From Thermococcaceae archaeon (lineage in GTDB: Archaea > Methanobacteriota_B > Thermococci > Thermococcales > Thermococcaceae): 64,000 nt of DNA. Of this stretch, positions 44,492 through 54,339 are shown in pieces. The stretch is from NCBI GenBank assembly GCA_030156945.1, contig JASGLT010000006.1:1-64000 (forward strand), in the 5' to 3' direction. Within the stretch, counting starts at the first letter, position 1. Each line of letters opens with the position of its first letter. The notes beneath the pieces are model-generated. The model was not told the origin of the DNA, searched no databases, and was given only the letters and a program-made list of their open reading frames with translations. The translations under genes were made by a program, and so were the position numbers.

Positions 44492-44695
44492 ATGGCCGAG
44501 TTGCCAATTGCCCCAATCGACAGGTTGATAAGGAAGGCTGGTGCTGAGAGGGTTAGTGAAGACGCCGCTAAGGTTCTCGCCGAGTACCTCGAGGAGTACG
44601 CCATAGAGATCGGTAAGAAGGCCGCTGCCTTTGCCAGGCACGCCGGCAGGAAGACCGTCAAGGCCGAGGACATCAAGCTTGCCATCAAGGCCTGA
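44492..44695 (+). CDS. Archaeal histone
   Basis: 67 residues, a single histone fold with the '[24 protein letters not shown]' alpha1-loop1 and '[15 protein letters not shown]' alpha3 regions (quoted in parts). Forms dimers that polymerise and wrap DNA. ATG 44492 is chosen; GTG 44483 precedes it within the ribosome binding site. Confidence 0.97.
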   Translation: MAELPIAPIDRLIRKAGAERVSEDAAKVLAEYLEEYAIEIGKKAAAFARHAGRKTVKAEDIKLAIKA

Positions 44696-44779
44696 AGGCC
44701 TTTTTGGCTCTTTTCTAAACTTTTACCTTCCCAAACATGCACCGTTATCGTTTTAAGGCTCTTATGCAGTTCTGAGGTT

Positions 44780-46054
44780 ATGTCGGAGATAGCCGTCAGA
44801 ATGACAAAGAGGAACCACAATGCATTCGTTCATCTTTTGGGGGCACTGGAGAGCCAGGGGTTTGAGCTGGACGAACTTTTGATAACCAAGGACTTCAAAG
44901 AAATATTCAGGGCCAGGCCTAAGGTTGTTCTGTACTCATTCTTCACGGAGGAAATATGGGGCTCATTGAGAGATGAAGTCGGGCTTTTGAAGAAACGGGG
45001 GGCCCTCTTAGTTGCAGGGGGCTACCACGCGATAGCCATGCCAAAACACACGTTGAATGTGCTTGGTTTCGACATAGCCGTCATTGGTGAGGGGGAAGAA
45101 GTTCTTTACCAGCTCCTCACGGCCCTAAAAAGTGCGGGGTATAAAATCACGAAGGAGCTGGCCAATATCAAAGGCTTAGCATTCTACTTAAACGGAGAGT
45201 TCGTTTTCACGGGCTTTGCCAAGGTAGAGGACTTCTGGCGCTTTCCTCCTTACCCTGAGAGCGTCCGATTGATTTCTCCGATTGAGATCACCCGCGGCTG
45301 TCCCTTTGGCTGCTACTACTGCCAGACTCCCTATATCAAGGGCTTCCGCATGAGGCACAGGCCGATAGACCAGATAGTGAAATACTCCCGCAGGATGAAG
45401 GACATGCGTTACATAACGCCGAACGCCTTTGCCTACGGAAGCCCAGGAGCCATCCTAAAACTAAACAAGCTTGAAGCCCTTCTTAAGGCCCTTCAACCAT
45501 TAAGAAAGGAGGGCAGGAGGTTGTTCTATGGCACGTTCCCGAGCGAGGTAAGGCCAGAGTTCGTCCTCCCTGAGACGCTGGAGCTGCTGATAGACTACGC
45601 CGACAACAGAAGGCTGGCGATAGGTGCGCAGAGCGGTGACGATGCGATGCTAAAGGCCATGCACCGTCTTCACAGGGTGGAACACGTACAGAGGGCCGTT
45701 GAGTACATGATTGAGTACGGCTTCGAGCCAGTGGTCGATTTCATAGTTGGATTGCCGAATGAGACTGAAGAAAGCCAGAGGAGGAGCATAGAGCTCATGA
45801 AGTGGATCATAGCGAAGGGAGGGAAGGTCAGGGCTCACTACTTCATGCCCCTCCCCGGAACGCCGTGGGCGAGGTGCAAACCTTCTCCACTTAGCAATGA
45901 AATGAAGAAGTTCCTCGGAAGGATGGCGGCGAAGGGGAAGATAGAGGGGGCCTGGAGCAACCAGATGGAACTCTCGAGGAAGATTCAAAAGCTGATAGAA
46001 GAGTTCTATGAAGAACCAATGGCCTACCACGGTGGTGTGAAGAAGATCTGCTGA
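44780..46054 (+). CDS. B12-binding domain / radical SAM protein
   Basis: 424 residues. N-terminal cobalamin-binding-like Rossmann domain (about 1-130, 'LLVAGGYHAIAMPKHTLNVLG', 'FDIAVIGEGEEV'), then radical SAM cluster motif CxxxCxxC in 'TRGCPFGCYYCQTPY' near residue 172, then a TIM-barrel part ('AIGAQSGDDAMLKAMHR'). Similar to TIGR04013-type archaeal proteins; the substrate is unknown. ATG 44780 follows a weak GAGGTT site. Monocistronic. Confidence 0.85.
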   Translation: MSEIAVRMTKRNHNAFVHLLGALESQGFELDELLITKDFKEIFRARPKVVLYSFFTEEIWGSLRDEVGLLKKRGALLVAGGYHAIAMPKHTLNVLGFDIAVIGEGEEVLYQLLTALKSAGYKITKELANIKGLAFYLNGEFVFTGFAKVEDFWRFPPYPESVRLISPIEITRGCPFGCYYCQTPYIKGFRMRHRPIDQIVKYSRRMKDMRYITPNAFAYGSPGAILKLNKLEALLKALQPLRKEGRRLFYGTFPSEVRPEFVLPETLELLIDYADNRRLAIGAQSGDDAMLKAMHRLHRVEHVQRAVEYMIEYGFEPVVDFIVGLPNETEESQRRSIELMKWIIAKGGKVRAHYFMPLPGTPWARCKPSPLSNEMKKFLGRMAAKGKIEGAWSNQMELSRKIQKLIEEFYEEPMAYHGGVKKIC

Positions 46055-46260
46055 AGGTTTATTAACTCGGAAAGCTTAGCTTTGGGGCAATGAAGAATGC
46101 TCTCTCTTGAATCAAACACGCCAGATTCCTGGTCTTTTAGGGTTTTCTTAGCTTGTTTCTGATCGTTTGCTTTGGGGAGGGGAATAAGCTCTGTCTATGA
46201 TGGCGGAGGGTGCGACCCAAAACCTTATAACTCTGAGGAGTACTTACCCCCGAGGGCATT

Positions 46261-46659
46261 ATGTATGCCGAAAACTATAAAAGATTCCTGCAACTTATAG
46301 ACAAACTGCGAGAGTTTGAGGGGGCCATCATAGTTGAAGGCCCGCGAGACGTGGTGGCTCTGAAGAATTTGGGGGTCAGAGCGGAGATAATAAGACTTTC
46401 CCGTCTCCCGCTTTCAGAAGTCGCGCTCATTGCATCATCCTACAAAGAGGTAATGGTGCTAACGGATTTCGACAGAAAAGGGGAAGAGCTTGCAAAGAAG
46501 CTCCTCCAGTACCTTGAGGGTTACCCATGCAGGGTCGACATGGAGACGAGAAGGGAGCTCAAGAGGCTGGCAAAGAAGGACATTAAAGCCGTGGAGGACC
46601 TCTATGCCCTTTACGTGAAGGTTGTCTCCGTTTCTGACCCCCGAATGGAGGGGATCTGA
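46261..46659 (+). CDS. Toprim domain protein (RNase M5/DnaG-like)
   Basis: 132 residues. Toprim motifs 'IIVEGPRDVVALKNLG' (catalytic Glu) near residue 23 and 'MVLTDFDRKGEELAKK' (DxD) near residue 65. The family resembles RNase M5, but archaea have no 5S maturation by it; function unknown. The start follows a CCTTATAAC TATA element about 33 nt away, so probably leaderless. Stop overlaps the DnaG start (TGATG). 46055-46260 upstream holds no other feature. Confidence 0.8.
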   Translation: MYAENYKRFLQLIDKLREFEGAIIVEGPRDVVALKNLGVRAEIIRLSRLPLSEVALIASSYKEVMVLTDFDRKGEELAKKLLQYLEGYPCRVDMETRRELKRLAKKDIKAVEDLYALYVKVVSVSDPRMEGI

Positions 46660-48086
46660 TGAAGAGAAAAAAGGCAGTGATTCACCAGATTTTGGCTGAA
46701 AAGAGAAAGTTCGAAAAAAGGAAAGAGGGTGATGGTATGTCAGCAAAAGACGAGTTTGGAACCACGAAGTATGTTGTGTACGCTGAGTTTGAAGCAAACG
46801 GCGTTGTTGAAAGACCCGACGTCGTAGGTGCAATTTTTGGACAGACCGAGGGGCTTCTTGGGGATGATTTGGACCTTAGGGAGCTCCAGAAAACGGGAAG
46901 GATAGGCAGGATAAAGGTTGAGGTTCACACTAAGGCCGGCAAGACCTACGGTACTATAACCGTGCCTTCGAGCCTTGACAGAGTCGAAACGGCAATCCTC
47001 GCGGCGGCGCTGGAGACAATCGACCGCGTTGGTCCGGCCGAGGCCAAAATAAAGGTTCTGAGGATAGAGGATGTGAGGGCCACTAAAAGGAGGTACATAA
47101 TTGAGAGGGCCAAAGAGATACTGGAGACGCTGATGGAGCAGGAGATTCCGGAGACTCAGGAACTCACCGAGGAGGTCAAGAAGGCGGTAAGGGCGAAGGA
47201 GCTCATAGAGTACGGCCCGGAGAAGCTTCCGGCTGGACCGCACGTGCCCTTCTCCGATTCAATAATTGTCGTTGAGGGAAGGGCCGATGTCCTGAACCTC
47301 CTCAAGCACGGTATAAAGAACGCAATAGCCGTTGAGGGCACCTCAGTCCCGGAGACGATAATCAAACTGAGCAAGGAGAGGATCGTTACAGCATTCACAG
47401 ACGGAGACCGCGGTGGGGAGCTAATCCTCAAGGAGCTCCTTCAGGTAGCTGACATTGACTACGTGGCCCGTGCACCCGAGGGTAAGGAGGTAGAGGAGCT
47501 TACAAAGAAGGAGATAGTGAAGGCTCTGAGGAGCAAGGTCCCGGCCGAGCAGGTCATAACAGAAATATTCTACAAGGGCAAGAACTTTTACGATGTTATT
47601 AGGGACAAGGAGAGGGCTCAGGCTGAGGTAAAGGAGGAAAAGAAAGAGGAAGCCGCTCCAGCCGTGAAGCATGGGCCTCCCGTAAAGCCGCCCGTTCAGA
47701 CCCCTCCCCAGCAGCAAAAGCAGCAGCCCGAGAGGTTGAGTGCTCCAGAGCCTCAGGAGAGGATAATAAGGCCTATGCCACAGCCGGGGCCGTCTCAGGA
47801 GGCTGAGGAGTTCAAAGAGTTCATCGAGAAAGTTAAGAGCTCAAACGAATCCGTTGCACTCCTGCTCGACAGGGAAAAGAAGGTTATAGGGGAGATACCT
47901 GTAAGGGAGCTGACCAACAAGCTTATGGAGCGCAAGGACGTCTACGCGGTGGTCTTCAACGGGGTTATAACCCAGAGGCTTATAGATGCCGTCAGTGAAA
48001 CGGGGATAAAGTACCTCGTTGGCGCGAGGAAGTACAACGTCGTTAGAAGGCCGGTCAACCTGAAGATAATTACCTTTGCAGAGTGA
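46659..48086 (+). CDS. dnaG: Archaeal DnaG primase-like protein (exosome-associated)
   Basis: 475 residues. A Toprim domain with 'IIVVEGRADVLNLLKHG' near residue 205 and 'VTAFTDGDRGGELILKEL' near 246, after an N-terminal archaeal DnaG region ('DEFGTTKYVVYAEFEANG', in part). The C-terminal part has a Pro/Gln-rich linker (about 330-385) and a small conserved end domain. In archaea DnaG belongs to the RNA exosome as well as having primase activity. Start at 46659 by TGATG overlap; MSAKDE at 46737 is the alternative. Confidence 0.93.
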   Translation: MKRKKAVIHQILAEKRKFEKRKEGDGMSAKDEFGTTKYVVYAEFEANGVVERPDVVGAIFGQTEGLLGDDLDLRELQKTGRIGRIKVEVHTKAGKTYGTITVPSSLDRVETAILAAALETIDRVGPAEAKIKVLRIEDVRATKRRYIIERAKEILETLMEQEIPETQELTEEVKKAVRAKELIEYGPEKLPAGPHVPFSDSIIVVEGRADVLNLLKHGIKNAIAVEGTSVPETIIKLSKERIVTAFTDGDRGGELILKELLQVADIDYVARAPEGKEVEELTKKEIVKALRSKVPAEQVITEIFYKGKNFYDVIRDKERAQAEVKEEKKEEAAPAVKHGPPVKPPVQTPPQQQKQQPERLSAPEPQERIIRPMPQPGPSQEAEEFKEFIEKVKSSNESVALLLDREKKVIGEIPVRELTNKLMERKDVYAVVFNGVITQRLIDAVSETGIKYLVGARKYNVVRRPVNLKIITFAE

Positions 48087-48134
48087 CCCTTACCTTTTTA
48101 ACTTCTCTTCCTCTTCTTTTCTCGGTGGTCAAAG

Positions 48135-49856
48135 ATGGAAGAGATTAAGGCCCTTATCCTGAAGTACGCGCTCATCAACGCCTACACGCACAGGGGAAAG
48201 GCAAACCCCAAGGCAGTCATCGGCAAAGTCCTTGGTGAGAACCCAGAGCTTAGAAAGAGGGCAAAGGAGATAATTCCCCTTGTGAACGAGGTCGTTAATG
48301 AAGTGAACTCCCTCTCACTTGGGGAGCAGGAGGCTAAACTGAGGGAAATATATCCCGAGTTCTTTGAGGAGAAAAAGGAGAAGAAAGAGGAGAAGAAGGG
48401 CCTCCCACCGCTCCCGAAGGCCGAAAAGGGGAGGGTAGTCACCCGCTTTGCCCCGAACCCCGACGGTGCCTTCCACCTCGGGAACGCTAGGGCGGCAATC
48501 CTGAGCCATGAGTACGCGAGGATGTACGACGGCAAGTTCATTCTCCGCTTCGATGACACAGACCCCAAGGTCAAGAGGCCCGAGCCGATATTCTACGAGT
48601 GGATAAAGGAGGACCTTGAGTGGCTTGGGTTCAAGATAGACGAGATTCACATAGCGAGCGACAGGCTTGAAATCTACTACGACTACGCTGAGAGGCTCAT
48701 AAAGATGGGCAAGGCCTACGTCTGCACCTGCCCGCCCGAGAAGTTCCGCGAGCTCAGGGATAAGGGAATAGCCTGCCCCCACAGGGAGGAGCCAGTTGAA
48801 GTCCAGCTCGAACGCTGGAGGAAGATGCTCAACGGCGAATACAGAGAGGGCGAGGCTGTGGTGAGGATAAAGACCGACCTCAACCACCCCAATCCAGCTG
48901 TCCGCGACTGGCCGGCCCTCAGAATAATAGACAACCCAAACCACCCGAGGACTGGAAACAAGTACCGTGTCTGGCCGCTCTACAACTTCGCCTCTGCCAT
49001 AGATGACCATGAGCTTGGCGTCACCCACATCTTCCGCGGACAGGAGCATGCAGAGAACGAGACGAAGCAGAGGTACGTCTACGACTATTTTGGCTGGGAG
49101 TACCCCGTTACCGTCCATCACGGGAGGCTCTCCATAGAGGGCGTAATCCTCAGCAAGTCCAAGACGAGGAAGGGTATCCAAGAGGGCAAGTACCTCGGCT
49201 GGGATGACCCAAGGCTCGGAACGATAAGGGCACTGAGGAGGCGCGGCATAAGACCTGAGGCTATAAGGGAGCTCATCATAGAAGTCGGTCTCAAGAGGAG
49301 CGACACCACTATAAGCTGGGACAACCTCGCTGCAATAAACAGGAAGATAGTCGAGCCGATAGCAAACAGATACTTCTTCGTCGCTGATCCGATTCCGATG
49401 TACGTTGAAGGTGCCCAGGAGTTCACGGCCGAGATACCCCTCCACCCAGATTACCCGGAGAGGGGAGTTAGGAGGCTCAAGTTTGAGCCTGATAAGCCGG
49501 TCTACGTCTCAAAGGACGACATGGAGCTGTTCAAACCCGGAAACTTCGTCCGCCTTAAGGACCTCTTCAACGTCGAAATACTCGAAGTAAGCGAGAAGGG
49601 CATTAAAGCGAGGTTCCACAGCTTTGAATACGAAGTCGCGAGGGAGAACCGCTGGAGAATGGTTCACTGGGTCACAGAAGGAAAGGCCTGTGAAGTCTGG
49701 GTTCCCGAGGGAGACGAGCTGATCATCAGGGAAGGACTTCTTGAGAGCGACGCTAACGTTAATGTGGATGACATTGTCCAGTTCGAGCGCTTCGGCTTCG
49801 TTAGAATCGACGACGTCAGGCCAGAGAAGGTTGTTGCAATTTTTGCCCATAAATGA
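48135..49856 (+). CDS. gltX: Glutamyl-tRNA synthetase, archaeal type
   Basis: 573 residues. Class I synthetase: HIGH-like 'FAPNPDGAFHLGNARAA' near residue 105 and KMSKS-like 'VILSKSKTRKG' near residue 338. Archaeal/eukaryotic-type N-terminal extension (1-95) with a Lys/Glu-rich linker. Charges tRNA(Glu). Whether it also charges tRNA(Gln) depends on a Glu/Asp-tRNA amidotransferase, not seen here. GGTGGTCAAAG precedes ATG 48135. Confidence 0.96.
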   Translation: MEEIKALILKYALINAYTHRGKANPKAVIGKVLGENPELRKRAKEIIPLVNEVVNEVNSLSLGEQEAKLREIYPEFFEEKKEKKEEKKGLPPLPKAEKGRVVTRFAPNPDGAFHLGNARAAILSHEYARMYDGKFILRFDDTDPKVKRPEPIFYEWIKEDLEWLGFKIDEIHIASDRLEIYYDYAERLIKMGKAYVCTCPPEKFRELRDKGIACPHREEPVEVQLERWRKMLNGEYREGEAVVRIKTDLNHPNPAVRDWPALRIIDNPNHPRTGNKYRVWPLYNFASAIDDHELGVTHIFRGQEHAENETKQRYVYDYFGWEYPVTVHHGRLSIEGVILSKSKTRKGIQEGKYLGWDDPRLGTIRALRRRGIRPEAIRELIIEVGLKRSDTTISWDNLAAINRKIVEPIANRYFFVADPIPMYVEGAQEFTAEIPLHPDYPERGVRRLKFEPDKPVYVSKDDMELFKPGNFVRLKDLFNVEILEVSEKGIKARFHSFEYEVARENRWRMVHWVTEGKACEVWVPEGDELIIREGLLESDANVNVDDIVQFERFGFVRIDDVRPEKVVAIFAHK

Positions 49857-49920
49857 GCTCCTCTTTTTAACTCCTTTTTGGCAAAAACGAAGGGAAACTG
49901 GAAGTCCATCGGGCTGATTA

Positions 49921-51207
49921 TTATTCCATAGGCGTGAGGAACTCACCAAGGATGCCGATTCCCACCAAAATGAGGGCGAGGATTAGGGAGCCGTGGTAGG
50001 CACCTCCCAATTTGAGGTCATACTTTGCCTGCACGAGGAACCCCACCGCGAATATTACTGCCGAAACCGTGGCTACGATAAGCTGTAGACTATTTGGCTT
50101 CTGGACTCTTCCATTGATGATTGGGTACAACTCAAATATTGCGGTTACAAAGATGGCCGTAGTGACTGCTTTGAGCATCATGTCTGCTATGGTGGGCGAC
50201 GAGTCAATGATTCCAAATAGGAGGACTATTCCCGTGAGGTACAGGGATGCCTTGCTTCTGCTCGTCCTGAGGATTGATTGCAGTATCTGAAGGTCAACCT
50301 CAGCTGTTGGGAGTATGCTGGTCATGCCGGCCATAAAGAGGCCGAGAGCGAGCGGATAAAGGAGTAAATTGTAGTCCTCAAGTATCTCGGGCAGCCTTTC
50401 CATCAGCTCTATTGCCTGCTCCTCGCCGCCGTTGGCGTAGCTAAGGAAGGTTCCGGGGTCAAGGGGAGTGATCATGTATGCGATGGCCACCGTGGAAAGA
50501 AGGCCAAGAATAAGCTGTACCATTACGCCCGTGCCTATTATGATTCTTGGGTTGAGGCGTTCGTTCAGAAAGCTGCCGAGCATCAGATAAAACCCAAAAC
50601 CGAGCCCCACGCCGTAGACTGCCCTTTCAGCCGCTGCTCTTATGAGGTCGGGGGTTATGGGTGGGACGTTAAGGAGCATGTTCTTGGCGATACTGACGTA
50701 AACGGCATCTTTTGGAGGATTGGTAACCGAGAGCACTGCAAACAGGGGTACCAGGACTATCAAGAAAAGCGAGCCGAAGGCCATAAGTAGAAACGCCTTC
50801 TCCTTAGCACGGGAAATGACAGCCAATATTACTCCCATGACCACTATTTTGGATATCAACCGCCCCAAGGCCCCAGCACCCACAAATGGCGACAGGATAG
50901 ACAGACCAACGTTCGCTGTATAGTACGAAAGAAAAATCACGCCCAGGGCGAATATCGTCATGATCATCCCGGGCTTCCCCAGGATTTTGCGGTATAGGTC
51001 TACGAAGTATTGGCGTGATTTCATGACGGCCTCCGTTTCACTGATTGCTAGAATCGTGAAGATTGCAAGAAAAACCACATGGAATGCAAGTCCCGTTATC
51101 CCGTATTTGAGCCACATTTGGGGAAAAAGCCCTATGGTCCCTATTCCTGTTGCAAATCCAGCCACGAGTACAATCATGTAAAAAGTCCATTTCCTGACAT
51201 CGTCCAC
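49921..51207 (-). CDS. NSS/SLC6-like transporter
   Basis: 428 residues, about 11 membrane helices. N-terminal 'GFATGIGTIGLFPQMWLKYG' has the position and look of the SLC6/LeuT first helix but not the exact 'GNVWRFP' motif, so classification is tentative. Probably a Na+-coupled amino acid or osmolyte transporter. GTG 51207 is used because GAGGGGGTTGTC precedes it. An in-frame ATG is not available near. Convergent with gltX across 64 nt. Confidence 0.72.
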   Translation of the reverse strand: MDDVRKWTFYMIVLVAGFATGIGTIGLFPQMWLKYGITGLAFHVVFLAIFTILAISETEAVMKSRQYFVDLYRKILGKPGMIMTIFALGVIFLSYYTANVGLSILSPFVGAGALGRLISKIVVMGVILAVISRAKEKAFLLMAFGSLFLIVLVPLFAVLSVTNPPKDAVYVSIAKNMLLNVPPITPDLIRAAAERAVYGVGLGFGFYLMLGSFLNERLNPRIIIGTGVMVQLILGLLSTVAIAYMITPLDPGTFLSYANGGEEQAIELMERLPEILEDYNLLLYPLALGLFMAGMTSILPTAEVDLQILQSILRTSRSKASLYLTGIVLLFGIIDSSPTIADMMLKAVTTAIFVTAIFELYPIINGRVQKPNSLQLIVATVSAVIFAVGFLVQAKYDLKLGGAYHGSLILALILVGIGILGEFLTPME

Positions 51208-51333
51208 GACAACCCCCTCGACAATTTGTTTGTAAAAAACTTAAAGTTTGCTGTTCCTGCTTGGAATGAATTTAACTGTGGCTTTTTGGGCTGATTTCTC
51301 AGAAGGTATTGGAGTTGAAAAAGGAGAAAAGGC

Positions 51334-53202
51334 TCACTCGCCCTCAAGGGCGAAGGGACTTATGTAGTCCCCGTACTTCTCCCTGGCCTCGAGAAGTCTC
51401 TGCCTCTCCTCTTCAAGAACTTTGAACAGCTCTTCGGGAACGTTGTCGAGCTTTCTGTAAATCTCCTCAATTCTGTCTATCTTCGCCAGCAGCTCCGGAA
51501 CCCTTATCCTGAACTGCCTCTCGTAGTCCTCCTTCGTGTACTCCTTGTTGAGGACGTCCTTGAACAGCTTGGCTAGGTCTTTGTACTTCGGGATGTAGCC
51601 GATGGGGGTCTCTATCGCATCGACGTCGCCGTGTACGCGGAGCTCCATCCACTTGAGCCAGACGGCTTTGTCGAGCTTGTGGTTGAGCCAGACGCCGTTC
51701 TCGCGGAGGAAGTAGTTCACCGCGAATATCTTTGGAGTCTTCTTGAGCTTCCTGCCGAACTCAAGGTAGTTCCTGAGGTAGTCACCTAGGTGGACGCTCA
51801 TGAAATCGAGGATGGCCATGGGGTTGAAGGCCCTGACTCCCTCCTTTCCGAGGGTTGCCGCGGTGGTCTCGCTCTCAAGGGAAGCACCCATCGTTATGAC
51901 GCCGTGCTCCCAGTTGAAGGCTTCTCTCACTGGAGGCCAGGTGTCTGCGTCCCTGCCGCCGAATATCATGCCGCCGACTTCAACGCCACAGGGGTTCTCA
52001 AGGGCTTCCATATCGACGTTCGGGAAGTGTTCGAGCGAAACTGTGAAGCGCGCGTTCTTGTGGCTCGGTGGAATCTCGTTGCCTTCGGCATCTTTCTTTC
52101 CGCGCCACCACTTTCCGCTGTGGTTCTCGCCTTCGTCCGGAATCTCGATGCCCATGTCGTTCCAGTAGGGCTTTCCATCCTTGACGAGGACGTTGGAGAA
52201 GATTATCTCGACCGGAGAGTGAAGGACCTGCCAGATTATTGGGTCGTCCTCTGGGTTTACACCCTGAATTATACCGAAGACGCCCTTCTCGACGTTTGCT
52301 CCTCTGGCAACTCCGTTTACTGGCAGGATGAAAGTCAGGTCGTCGCCTACTATGTTCTCCCACGGTATCATGGCCGTTGAGGTCTTTCCACACATGCTCG
52401 GGTAGGCTCCGGTGAAGTACGTCTTCCTGCCGTGTGGGCCGTTCACGCGCATCAGGAACATGTGCTCGCTCAGCCAGCCCTCCTCAACGGCCCTCTTGAT
52501 TGTGAGCCTGAAGGCGAGCTTCTTGAGGCCTATCGTGTTCCCGCCGTACTGGGTATTGACGGAATAGACCGTTTCATCCTCAAGGTCGATGTATATTCTC
52601 CTCTTGTCGAGGTTCTTGCTGGTTTTTCTCTCGTCGAGCTCACCGGCACTGTGGACGAACCTGAAGAAGCGTGCACTCCTTCCCAAGCGCTTGAACTCCT
52701 CGTAGCCTTTTCTGTAGAGGATGAACTCCGAGTGGGCAACGTAGGCAGAATCCGTGAGCTGGACTGCTGGAATCGTGAATATCGAGTTCTTAGGCCCAAG
52801 GACGAAGAAGCACACGAAGAGCTCTTTGCCCTTCATGATTCCCTTCATCAGCTCGCGTATCTCCTTCAGGCCTTCGTCCCTGTCCTTGGTATTGATGTAT
52901 GGGAGCTTCTTGCCTCCTGGGAGAAGGATAGCGGTGTTGGCCTTGTCCCTGGCCTGGTCGTGGTAGTTGTCAAAATGGACAGTGTGGTTTGGCGTTTCCA
53001 GCATTCTCTCCTCGCCGTAGTAGAGGGCCTTCCACCGGACGTACCCCTCGTCCTCGGGGCTGTCAGTACAGACGAAAACCCTATCGGGCTCAAGCCACTC
53101 AATCCATTCCGCCAGAAACTCGTGAAGATCGGGATTGTCTATGGCCTTGATCTTTTCAAACTGTTCCTTATCAAGGAGCTTTTCCAGCTTTTCCAGCGAC
53201 AT
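51334..53202 (-). CDS. pckG: Phosphoenolpyruvate carboxykinase (GTP)
   Basis: 622 residues. GTP-dependent PEPCK: P-loop 'TGAYPSMCGKTSTAMIPW' with the kinase-2 'NIVGDDLTFI', metal/oxaloacetate residues around 'RVNGPHGRKTYF', and 'FGGRDADTWPPVREAF' for guanine binding. It links oxaloacetate to PEP, gluconeogenesis. A TTTTAAAAG TATA element (53236-53246, minus strand) and AGGTGATATC before ATG 53202. Only a half TATCAC site is visible, no full TGM. Confidence 0.95.
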   Translation of the reverse strand: MSLEKLEKLLDKEQFEKIKAIDNPDLHEFLAEWIEWLEPDRVFVCTDSPEDEGYVRWKALYYGEERMLETPNHTVHFDNYHDQARDKANTAILLPGGKKLPYINTKDRDEGLKEIRELMKGIMKGKELFVCFFVLGPKNSIFTIPAVQLTDSAYVAHSEFILYRKGYEEFKRLGRSARFFRFVHSAGELDERKTSKNLDKRRIYIDLEDETVYSVNTQYGGNTIGLKKLAFRLTIKRAVEEGWLSEHMFLMRVNGPHGRKTYFTGAYPSMCGKTSTAMIPWENIVGDDLTFILPVNGVARGANVEKGVFGIIQGVNPEDDPIIWQVLHSPVEIIFSNVLVKDGKPYWNDMGIEIPDEGENHSGKWWRGKKDAEGNEIPPSHKNARFTVSLEHFPNVDMEALENPCGVEVGGMIFGGRDADTWPPVREAFNWEHGVITMGASLESETTAATLGKEGVRAFNPMAILDFMSVHLGDYLRNYLEFGRKLKKTPKIFAVNYFLRENGVWLNHKLDKAVWLKWMELRVHGDVDAIETPIGYIPKYKDLAKLFKDVLNKEYTKEDYERQFRIRVPELLAKIDRIEEIYRKLDNVPEELFKVLEEERQRLLEAREKYGDYISPFALEGE

Positions 53203-53235
53203 GATATCACCTCTGAATGTCCGTACTTTTCACCC

Positions 53236-53246
53236 CTTTTAAAATT
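53236..53246 (-). promoter_or_regulatory. TATA box of pckG
   Basis: Minus strand AATTTTAAAAG, about 35 nt before the start. The rest of 53247-53530 (about 280 nt) has no gene; it includes the direct repeat ATGTTCAGCAA at 53388-53398 and 53416-53426, whose function is unknown, and at 53507-53516 a TATA for the next gene. Confidence 0.5.
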
Positions 53247-53506
53247 TGGCACAATGACGGATTAATGAGCCTATGGGCCCCACAGGTTCGAATTTTGTCC
53301 AAAAATAGCCTGGATATCCCGATTATTGGTCAATTGGAGGAGGGAAATCCTTAAGAATGGACGTCTAATGGACATTTTTTGTCAAAAATGTTCAGCAATT
53401 TCAAAATGCTCTATGATGTTCAGCAAGAATCGCAAAGTATATTAACTCTCAGTGATACATGACATGAAGAATTCGTGATGGTGAATGTAAGCGATTGCAA
53501 CGGTCC

Positions 53507-53516
53507 CATTTAAAAG
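53507..53516 (+). promoter_or_regulatory. TATA box of the phosphohexomutase-like gene
   Basis: CATTTAAAAG, only about 20 nt before the first ATG (53532). With the usual 25-27 nt spacing the transcript would start near 53535-53540, making ATG 53553 or ATG 53565 more likely starts. Confidence 0.5.
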
Positions 53517-53552
53517 GTCTGAAGCCGGTTGATGGACATTCAAAAGAAGGGG

Positions 53553-54272
53553 ATGGTGGTTGGAATGGAGGTGTATTCGTCTCCCAAGTTCAATCCGGAG
53601 GAGCTTGCTTTGCTGGGAAGGGCTATAGGTACAGTCGCTCACGATACTATACTCGTTGGCAGGGATGGAAGGGCCATCTCCAGGTACGGAAAGAGGGCAA
53701 TGGTCGTTGGAATACTCAGCACGGGGACAACGATAATGGACGTCAGACTCATACCATTAATAGCGTTGAAGGATCTTGCCCTTAGGAGAGGGACACCTCT
53801 TGCCTACGTGTACTACCACGAGGGTGTTAGGGCGTACGTTAGCGGGATAGACGTTGAGGAAATAGAAGAGGTGCTCAAGTCAAGGAGCTTCATAGAGGCA
53901 AATCCAAACGACATTGGAGCGACCGTTTACTATCCCAATGCCCTTGACGACTTTCTGCAGGATATTTTCAAGCGCTATTCATTCAAGGTCGATGGGAAAG
54001 CTCTCGTGGACGCTATGAACACTCCAGCGGTACTCCTCTTCCCGCGTCTGAACGAGCATTTTGGATTCGATGTCGAAATCATCAACGACATGATGACAAG
54101 CTATCTCCCTCCCAAGCCGAAGAGCGTCTTCCTCCACAAGCTTTCAAAGGATAACTACGACTTTGGTCTCCGGTTCCGCCCCGAGGGGATTGTGGAGTTC
54201 CACAGGGATGGCGAAGAGGTAGAATTCGACAGCGTCTGGAAGCTCCTCGATCACATGAAGAAGACACTATAA
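53553..54272 (+). CDS. Phosphohexomutase-fold protein lacking the catalytic serine loop
   Basis: 239 residues from ATG 53553 (247 from the first frame codon). Similarity to domain I of phosphoglucomutase/phosphomannomutase is clear: '[27 protein letters not shown]' (in pieces, ILVGRDGR), '[18 protein letters not shown]'. The usual TASHNP active-site loop is missing; the strand continues '[16 protein letters not shown]'. Second half: '[21 protein letters not shown]', '[17 protein letters not shown]' resembling domain III. So it is half of a mutase in length and unlikely to be an active mutase. Start uncertain. tmk follows. Confidence 0.7.
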   Translation: MVVGMEVYSSPKFNPEELALLGRAIGTVAHDTILVGRDGRAISRYGKRAMVVGILSTGTTIMDVRLIPLIALKDLALRRGTPLAYVYYHEGVRAYVSGIDVEEIEEVLKSRSFIEANPNDIGATVYYPNALDDFLQDIFKRYSFKVDGKALVDAMNTPAVLLFPRLNEHFGFDVEIINDMMTSYLPPKPKSVFLHKLSKDNYDFGLRFRPEGIVEFHRDGEEVEFDSVWKLLDHMKKTL

Positions 54273-54339
54273 ACTTCAGGAGCTCGAAAACGTTAAAAGC
54301 CCGCCGGGAGACTTCTTTTGGTTATTTGGGGGTGGAATT

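Noticed and set aside
48315..49445. Minus-strand open frame of 376 codons
   Set aside because: Antisense to gltX, which is complete and conserved.
53203..53230. TATCAC half-site before pckG as a TGM
   Set aside because: The second half (GTGATA at 5-nt spacing) is missing; the bases mostly belong to the ribosome binding site.
52432..53265. Plus-strand open frame of 277 codons
   Set aside because: Antisense to pckG.
53280..53300. GGTTCGAAT like a tRNA T loop
   Set aside because: No acceptor, anticodon or D arm can be built around it.
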